A stretch of DNA of 11,906 bases, taken from contig CALEOQ010000530.1 in the NCBI GenBank assembly GCA_937910255.1, positions 1 to 11,906 of the forward strand, written 5' to 3'. Of this stretch, positions 6,746 to 11,906 are shown one piece after another. Every line of letters begins with the position of its first letter. The first letter of the stretch is position 1. A program made the translations under genes and the position numbers. The notes beneath the pieces were generated by a model. It searched no databases. It was not told the DNA's origin and saw only the letters and a program-made list of their open reading frames with translations. This stretch comes from an uncultured Caulobacteraceae bacterium (GTDB lineage Bacteria > Pseudomonadota > Alphaproteobacteria > Caulobacterales > Caulobacteraceae).

Positions 6746-7542
6746 GCCAGGGCGCCAGCGCGCTCTACCCGGGCCTCGTCAGCCATCGGCGGACGCGGCC
6801 CAGGGCGCACGCCCTGCGCTATCGCATCTTCATGCTGCTGCTGGACCTGGACGACGGGACGGCGCTGGGCCGGGGGCTCCGCCTGTTCGGCTTCGATGCG
6901 CCGGGCCTGATGAGCTTTCAGACCCGCGATCATGGCGACGGCTCGGACACGCCGCTGAAGGCCCAGGTCGAGCAGCACCTGGCGGCGGCCGGCATCGCCG
7001 GGGGCGGCCCGGTGCGCCTGCTTTGCATGCCGCGGGTGCTGGGCGGGGTGTTCAACCCGATCAGCGTCTATTTCTGCCATCGGCCGGACGGCGTGCTCTC
7101 GGCCATCCTCTATGAGGTCAACAACACCTTCGGCGACCGGCACAGCTATCTGATCCCGGTGGCGGCCGATGCGCCGCGCGGCGCGGTGCGCCAGAGCGCT
7201 GACAAGGTGTTCTTCGTCTCGCCCTTCATGGACATGGAGCTGACCTACGCCTTCAAGGTCCGCCCGCCTGACGGGGACGACGGTGTGGTGGTCAGCATCG
7301 AGGTGGCCGACGCCGAGGGGCCGCTCCTCTCGGCCAGCTTCGCCGGTCAGCGCCAGCCGCTGGACGACCGGCGCCTGCTGGCCGCCTGGCTTGGTCACCC
7401 CTGGATGACGCTCGGCGTCATGGGCGCCATCCACTGGGAAGCCCTGAAGATCTGGCTGAAGGGCGAGCGGATTCGTCCCCGACCGCCGGCGCCGCGAAAT
7501 CCCGTCACCCTGACGCCACAGGCCAGCGCCCTGGCGGCCTGA
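6742..7542 (+). CDS. DUF1365 domain protein (COG3496)
   Basis: A 266-residue protein spanning the usual length of the family. Landmarks are YPGLVSHRRTRPRAHALRYR (9-28), the conserved CMPRVLGGVFNPISVYFCH (95-113), LYEVNNTFGDRHSY (123-136), and FVSPFMDMELTYAF (158-171). The catalytic activity is not established; the family co-occurs with a COG2907 flavoprotein and a CFA-type methyltransferase, so involvement in modifying phospholipid acyl chains is a contextual inference. The start is GTG at 6742, overlapping the upstream TGA by four bases (GTGA), with GAGG seven bases before it. The coupling to the flavoprotein suggests a fixed stoichiometry. No signal peptide is apparent; a hydrophobic stretch around residues 211-239 could associate with the membrane. 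Confidence 0.92.
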   Translation: MSQGASALYPGLVSHRRTRPRAHALRYRIFMLLLDLDDGTALGRGLRLFGFDAPGLMSFQTRDHGDGSDTPLKAQVEQHLAAAGIAGGGPVRLLCMPRVLGGVFNPISVYFCHRPDGVLSAILYEVNNTFGDRHSYLIPVAADAPRGAVRQSADKVFFVSPFMDMELTYAFKVRPPDGDDGVVVSIEVADAEGPLLSASFAGQRQPLDDRRLLAAWLGHPWMTLGVMGAIHWEALKIWLKGERIRPRPPAPRNPVTLTPQASALAA

Positions 7543-7685
7543 CCCAAAGTTGTCTGGCCTGTCCAGCCACGGGCACGGGGATGGATGTCACGTAGGCTGA
7601 CTATTTGGCGGGCGCGTCAAAAGATGGTGGCGCGACCCCTGGTGGCGCCGCATGATGGCGCCATACCAAGATTGGACATTTTCAG

Positions 7686-9590
7686 ATGAGTGATTCACGC
7701 CCCTCCCCCAGGGATGCGGCGGCGGATTCTGTGTCGATTGACGTCTCGGCCATGCCCCGGGTGCTGCGCAGAATCATGGGACTGGCCCTGCGCTATCCGG
7801 GCCTGGTCGCCCTGGCCGTCGGCTGCTCCATCGGCGCGGCCCTGTTCAGCCTCACCCTGCCTCGGCTGTTTGGCCAGGCGGTGGACCAGGCCCACCTGCT
7901 GCTGGCCAGCGAAACCGCCAGCGTCGAAGACGTGCAGCGCGCCCTGGTCAGCACGGCGCTTCTGGTGCTGGGCGCCGCCAGCCTCCGGGGGCTCCTGACC
8001 GGCTACGGCGGCTATGTGGCCGAAAAGGTCAGCCAGAAGGTGGCCTATGACCTTCGCCTGTCCTTCTTCCAGCAGCTCCAGCGCCTGTCCTTCGGCTTTC
8101 ACGACAAGATCCATTCCGGCGACCTGGTGACCCGCGGGATGCTGGACCTGGAGGGGACGCGGGCCTTCATCCAGGGCGGCATGATGCAGACCCTGACCCT
8201 GGTCATGCTGCTGTCGGTCTCAGCCTTCATGATGTTCTCGACCGATGTCACCATGGCCTTCCTGGCGCTGGCCTTCGTGCCGTTCGCCAGCTGGATCCTG
8301 GCGCGGATGGGCATCATGCTGCGGGTGACCTGGTTGCGGGTCCAGCAGCTGATGTCGGTGCTGACCCTGACCATGGAGGAGAATCTCCAGGGCATCCGGG
8401 TGGTGCGCGCCTTCTCGGCCAAGGCCTTCGAGATGGGCAAGTTCGACGTCGCCGCCGACAACGCCCTGCAATATTCGTTCAAGCGCATCACCCTGCGCTT
8501 CCGGGCGATCACCGCCATGACGCTCAGCTATTATGGCTCCATGGCCCTGCTGCTCTGGTATGGCGGCCACCAGGTGATCGCCGGCGCCATGTCGGTGGGC
8601 CGGCTCACCGAATTCCTCGCCTATATGACCCTGTTGCAGGCCCCGATCCGGCAGATCGCCATGATCTTCGCCTCAGCCGCCCGGGCCACCTCGTCCGGCG
8701 GGCGGGTGTTCGAGGTCCTGGACCTGGAGCCGGACATCGCCGATGCGCCCGGCGCCCAGCCCCTGGCGGCCAGCCAGGGCGTGCTGCGCTTCGAGCATGT
8801 GGACTTTTCCTATGACGCGGGCCGGCCGGTGCTGAGCGATGTCAGTTTCGAGGTCCGGCCGGGCCAGACCCTGGGGGTCGTCGGCGCGCCCGGCAGCGGC
8901 AAGTCGACCATCGCCAACCTGATCCCCCGCTTCTACGACGTCACCGGCGGCCGCATCACCATCGATGGCCAGGACATCCGCGAGGTCAGCCTGGCCTCCC
9001 TGCGGGAATACATCGGCCTGGTGCAGCAGGAGGCCTTCCTGTTCGACACCACCGTGACCAACAATGTCGCCTATGCCGATCCCTGGGCCGCGGAGGACCG
9101 GATCGTCGGCGCCGCCCGCACCGCCCAGCTGCACGACTATATCGCCGGCCTGCCCACTGGCTACACCACCCGGGTGGGCGAGCGCGGCGTGGCCCTGTCC
9201 GGCGGTCAGCGCCAGCGGATGTCCATCGCTCGCGGCGTGGTGCCGGGGCCGGGCGTCATGATCTTTGACGACTCCACCGCCGCCATCGACGCCGTCACCG
9301 AGCGCAAGGTCCGCGACGCCCTGGCCAGCGCCACCAAGACCAAGGCCACGGTGATCATCGCCCACCGCCTGTCGTCCCTGATGCACGCCGACCAGATCAT
9401 CGTGCTGGACGAGGGCCAGGTGGTGGAGCGCGGCGACCACCAGAGCCTGATCGCCGCCGGCGGCGTCTATGCTGAGCTTTACGCCCTGCAGACCCGGGCC
9501 GATGGCGGCGGGCTATCGGAAGATCTCCCGCCGGAGCCGACCTCCGACCTCGAAGTCGTCGCCAATCAGATCCAGGGGGTGCGGGCATGA
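7686..9590 (+). CDS. ABC exporter half-transporter, subunit 1 with degenerate Walker B (heterodimeric type)
   Basis: A 634-residue inner-membrane subunit with an N-terminal six-helix transmembrane domain (about 25-330) fused to a nucleotide-binding domain (about 365-605). Walker A GAPGSGKST (400-408), Q-loop Gln448, signature LSGGQ (504-508), Walker B VMIFDD (524-529) and switch His560. The catalytic Glu after Walker B is Asp529, as in the degenerate-site subunit of heterodimeric exporters such as BmrC/YheI and TM287. It should therefore pair with the next gene rather than with itself. The start ATG 7686 has only a weak GGA nearby. Its stop overlaps the next start (ATGA). No recognisable promoter or terminator was found in the 143-base gap before it. 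Substrate unknown: multidrug or lipid export are both possible. Confidence 0.96.
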   Translation: MSDSRPSPRDAAADSVSIDVSAMPRVLRRIMGLALRYPGLVALAVGCSIGAALFSLTLPRLFGQAVDQAHLLLASETASVEDVQRALVSTALLVLGAASLRGLLTGYGGYVAEKVSQKVAYDLRLSFFQQLQRLSFGFHDKIHSGDLVTRGMLDLEGTRAFIQGGMMQTLTLVMLLSVSAFMMFSTDVTMAFLALAFVPFASWILARMGIMLRVTWLRVQQLMSVLTLTMEENLQGIRVVRAFSAKAFEMGKFDVAADNALQYSFKRITLRFRAITAMTLSYYGSMALLLWYGGHQVIAGAMSVGRLTEFLAYMTLLQAPIRQIAMIFASAARATSSGGRVFEVLDLEPDIADAPGAQPLAASQGVLRFEHVDFSYDAGRPVLSDVSFEVRPGQTLGVVGAPGSGKSTIANLIPRFYDVTGGRITIDGQDIREVSLASLREYIGLVQQEAFLFDTTVTNNVAYADPWAAEDRIVGAARTAQLHDYIAGLPTGYTTRVGERGVALSGGQRQRMSIARGVVPGPGVMIFDDSTAAIDAVTERKVRDALASATKTKATVIIAHRLSSLMHADQIIVLDEGQVVERGDHQSLIAAGGVYAELYALQTRADGGGLSEDLPPEPTSDLEVVANQIQGVRA

Positions 9591-11470
9591 GCGACTTCGT
9601 CTTTGACCGCGGCAATGATGTCGCCTCGCAGACTCCCCGCCGCCCCCGGGCGACCCTCGGCAGCGACGACGCCGAAGAGATCTTCGCCTCGATCAACCCC
9701 AAGGTTCTGGGGCGGTTCATCCCCTATCTGAAGCCGCACAAGACCTTCGTGATAGGCGCGCAGATCGCCGTGCTGATCTCGGCGGCCACGGCGATCGCCA
9801 TCCCCTACATGATCGGCCAGGCGGTGAACGCCGCGGTCGGCGGCGGCGACAATGCGCGTCTGGACCAGATCATCGCCATCTTCGTGGGTGTGGTCATCCT
9901 CAACGCCGCCGCCTTCTTCCTGGAACAGTGGATGAGCTCGCGGCTGGCCCAGCGGGTGATCTTCGACGTCCGCCGCTCCATGTTCAGCCACTTCCAGGAC
10001 GTGTCCCTGTCCTTCATGGACAAGACCCATGTGGGCCGGATCATGGCCAGGCTGCAAGGCGACGTGAACGCCCTGCAGGAGTTCCTGGAGAGCACCACCG
10101 GGGCTGTGGGCGATATCGCGCTCCTGATCGGCATTACGGTCGCCCTGCTCAGCATGGACCTGCAGCTGGGCCTGCTGACCCTGACGGTCATCCCGGCCCT
10201 GATCGTGGTCCGGGCCATCTGGCTGCCCTTCTCCAAGAAGACGTTCCGGGAGGCCCGCGACGCATCATCCACCGCCAATAGCGCGCTCGCCGAAAACATC
10301 CAGGGCGTCCGCACCGTCCAGGAGAGCCGCCGCGAGGCGATGAACTTCGAGCTCTATTCGGAGAAGGCCCGCGAGAACATGGCCGCCCAGAACAACTCGG
10401 CGGCCATGACCCAGGTGATGGTCCCGACGGTGGACGTCCTGACGGGCTTGGCCATGGGCATCGTCATCGTGGTCGGGGGCAACGCCGTCCTGGGTGGCCG
10501 CCTGGACGTCGGCGTCATGGTCGCCTTCATCTTCTATGTGCAGCGCTTCTTCGATCCGGTCCGCATGCTGTCGATGCAGTACACCATCATGCAGCGGGCC
10601 ATGGCCGCCGGTCACCGCATCTTCGAGGTGCTCGATGTGCCGGTGACCATCGTCGACAAGCCGGACGCCGAACCCCTGGCCGACTTCGAACCGACGGTGG
10701 AGTTCCGCAATGTCACCTTCGGCTATGACCCGGCCCGGCCTGTCCTGCACGATGTGAGCTTCGAGGTGCAGCCCCGTCAGGTGGTGGCCCTGGTCGGTCC
10801 CACCGGCTCGGGCAAGACCAGCATCATCGCGCTGGCCCACCGCTTCTATGAGGTGGACCAGGGCCAGGTGCTGATCGGCGGCCGCGATGTGCGTGACGTG
10901 ACGCTGGACTCGCTCGGCCGCAACATCGGCATGGTGCTGCAGGAGCCCTTCCTGTTCAGCGGCACGATCGAGGAGAACATCCGCTACAACACCGAAGGCG
11001 CCACCCGCGACGACGTGATCTCCGCGGCCAAGTCGGTCTCGGCCCACGACTTCATCACGCGCCTGCCCGAGGGATACGACACCCAACTTGGCCAGCGGGG
11101 CCGCAACCTGTCGCTGGGCCAGCGACAGCTGCTGTCCTTCGCCCGGGCCCTGGTGGCCGACCCGCAGATCCTGATCCTCGACGAGGCCACGGCCAATATC
11201 GACTCCTTCACCGAACAGGCGATCCAGAAGGCGCTGAAGGTGCTGTTCGCCGGTCGCACCTGCATCGTCATCGCCCACCGTCTGGCCACCATCCGCGACG
11301 CCGACAAGATCATCGTCCTGCAGCAGGGGCATATCCTGGAGCAGGGCCCCCACGATGTCCTGATGGCCAACCAGGGGCTCTATTCCAGGCTCTACACCTC
11401 GGCCCACGCCTCGTTCGACGACGCCCAGGTGGCCGCCACCGGCGATGCGGAGTTCGCCACCCGCACCTGA
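9587..11470 (+). CDS. ABC exporter half-transporter, subunit 2 with catalytic Walker B (heterodimeric type)
   Basis: A 627-residue partner subunit: a cytoplasmic N-terminal tail of about 50 residues, six-helix transmembrane domain (about 50-335) and nucleotide-binding domain (about 370-605). Walker A GPTGSGKTS (404-412), Q-loop Gln452, Walker B ILILDEAT (528-535) with intact Glu533, and switch His564. Its signature is LSLGQ (508-512) instead of LSGGQ. The defects are complementary: the Asp529 site of subunit 1 faces this altered signature (degenerate site), while this Walker A/B faces the intact LSGGQ of subunit 1 (working site). RQLLSFARAL and DEATANIDS closely resemble the BmrD/YheH branch as I remember it. 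The start ATG overlaps the previous stop by four bases, with AGGGGG upstream. Substrate cannot be deduced. Confidence 0.96.
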   Translation: MSDFVFDRGNDVASQTPRRPRATLGSDDAEEIFASINPKVLGRFIPYLKPHKTFVIGAQIAVLISAATAIAIPYMIGQAVNAAVGGGDNARLDQIIAIFVGVVILNAAAFFLEQWMSSRLAQRVIFDVRRSMFSHFQDVSLSFMDKTHVGRIMARLQGDVNALQEFLESTTGAVGDIALLIGITVALLSMDLQLGLLTLTVIPALIVVRAIWLPFSKKTFREARDASSTANSALAENIQGVRTVQESRREAMNFELYSEKARENMAAQNNSAAMTQVMVPTVDVLTGLAMGIVIVVGGNAVLGGRLDVGVMVAFIFYVQRFFDPVRMLSMQYTIMQRAMAAGHRIFEVLDVPVTIVDKPDAEPLADFEPTVEFRNVTFGYDPARPVLHDVSFEVQPRQVVALVGPTGSGKTSIIALAHRFYEVDQGQVLIGGRDVRDVTLDSLGRNIGMVLQEPFLFSGTIEENIRYNTEGATRDDVISAAKSVSAHDFITRLPEGYDTQLGQRGRNLSLGQRQLLSFARALVADPQILILDEATANIDSFTEQAIQKALKVLFAGRTCIVIAHRLATIRDADKIIVLQQGHILEQGPHDVLMANQGLYSRLYTSAHASFDDAQVAATGDAEFATRT

Positions 11471-11510
11471 GGCGGACGTCAGGCTCCGCCGCGCGCCTGT
11501 GCGGTGGCGC
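11471..11510. terminator. Hairpins between convergent genes, possible bidirectional terminator
   Basis: Directly after the exporter stop codon, GGCGGA (11471-11476) pairs with TCCGCC (11485-11490) around an 8-base loop. GCGCC (11493-11497) pairs with GGCGC (11506-11510), the latter reaching the stop codon of the opposing gene. Tandem GC hairpins in a 39-base convergent gap suit termination from both sides. There is no U-tract in either direction, so intrinsic termination is uncertain. Confidence 0.4.
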
Positions 11511-11842
11511 TAGGGCGCGTCATTGAACGTCAGCATCACCTCGGGGAGGGGCGTGAGCATACGCGGCTCTTCGCTGTCGGCCTCAATGTCCAGCCGCAGG
11601 GCGAGCGGTGAACCCCAGGGCTCGGAGAGCACCAGTTGGGTTGGGCCCAGATCGAACGCCATGCCTTCATAGGGCGGTAGGCGCGACTGCACCGGGCCGA
11701 GGGGCTTGGCGTCCAAGGCTGCGAGCACCGCCTGCGCCGCCTCCGGATCAGCCTCGGGAAGCCAGACCCGGGACAGCACAGCCGGACCGGCGCCCGGCCC
11801 CGCAGGGTCGTAGAGCGGGCTTTCAAACTCGGGCTGGGTTGG
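11510..11842 (-). CDS. Hypothetical protein, C-terminal 110 residues only (5' part lost at contig end)
   Basis: A reading frame on the minus strand ending at TAG (11512-11510), converging on the exporter operon. The genomic part encodes 110 residues beginning PTQPEF and ending TFNDAP. Residues upstream (SSDVCSSDL and the apparent Met start) come from adapter sequence and are not real. The stretch LSRVWLPEADPEAAQAVLAA followed by LGPTQLVLSEPWG faintly recalls the second half of a glyoxalase-like/VOC domain protein, but no metal ligand or diagnostic motif is visible and I do not assign a function. Codon use and amino-acid mix look like those of the other genes, so the frame is probably real. 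No membrane segment is present. Confidence 0.6.
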   Translation of the reverse strand, partial: PTQPEFESPLYDPAGPGAGPAVLSRVWLPEADPEAAQAVLAALDAKPLGPVQSRLPPYEGMAFDLGPTQLVLSEPWGSPLALRLDIEADSEEPRMLTPLPEVMLTFNDAP

Positions 11843-11843
11843 G

Positions 11844-11906
11844 AGATCGGAAGAGCACACGTCTGAACTCCAGTCACGTCGTAATCTCGTAGGCCGCATT
11901 CTGTTT
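11844..11906 (-). other. Illumina P7-side adapter contamination (right end)
   Basis: The genome stops at 11843 and AGATCGGAAGAGC begins. The 34-base adapter arm runs 11844-11877 without mismatch. The index GTCGTA follows (11878-11883), the reverse complement of the left-end index TACGAC. The P7 flow-cell complement (11884-11906) then carries several base-call errors. Any protein read through here is chimeric. Confidence 0.98.

Noticed and set aside
7626..7664. Three TGGCGC copies (7628, 7643, 7656) and the palindrome ATGGCGCCAT before the exporter operon
   Set aside because: Spacings of 15 and 13 bases are irregular and GGCGCC is common in such GC-rich sequence. It could be an operator, but nothing else supports it.
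10265..11407. Minus-strand open frame (380 codons) opposite the second ABC subunit
   Set aside because: It mirrors the exporter coding frame, is rich in His/Asp/Gly without motifs, and has no ribosome binding site of note.

Overview
The window looks like one assembled contig from a high-GC alphaproteobacterium. Protein style and gene order suggest Caulobacterales (Caulobacter or Phenylobacterium type), but that assignment is inference. Only about 131-11843 is genomic. Both ends carry untrimmed Illumina P7-side adapter with the same 6-base index (TACGAC on the left, its complement GTCGTA on the right), and bases 1-66 are read-through junk beyond the left adapter. The first and last genes are therefore cut by the assembly.

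Left part (131-3536, all minus strand): an AMP-forming acyl-CoA synthetase, a GC-rich hairpin, then a translationally coupled pair made of a PLP-dependent DegT/DnrJ/EryC1/StrS sugar aminotransferase and the N-terminal 180 residues of a WbpA-type UDP-GlcNAc 6-dehydrogenase. The pair belongs to nucleotide-sugar (2,3-diamino-uronate or similar) supply for surface polysaccharide. The acyl-CoA synthetase has its own upstream region (3537-3758), which holds a 12-bp palindrome and a distant 10-bp inverted repeat.

Middle part (3759-7542): a divergent membrane-lipid modification cluster. On the minus strand are a SAM-dependent methyltransferase of the cyclopropane-fatty-acid-synthase family and a small DUF2177 membrane protein. 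On the plus strand are a COG2907-type FAD oxidoreductase and a DUF1365 protein sharing a 4-bp start/stop overlap. Families of this set co-occur in proteobacteria, including loci under ECF sigma/ChrR-type singlet-oxygen control and loci for unusual (cyclopropane, methylated or furan) fatty acids. The 186-bp divergent spacer has two back-to-back copies of GCATCC-N18-TA, one per strand. They look like twin ECF-type promoters that would fire both arms together.

Right part (7686-11470, plus strand): two ABC half-transporters with a 4-bp overlap. They form an asymmetric heterodimeric exporter: the first subunit has Asp in place of the Walker B catalytic Glu, and the second has a degenerate LSLGQ signature. 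A convergent, truncated hypothetical gene follows at the right edge. No genomic stretch over 300 bases lacks a gene, and I saw no tRNA, rRNA, CRISPR array, transposase or phage gene.
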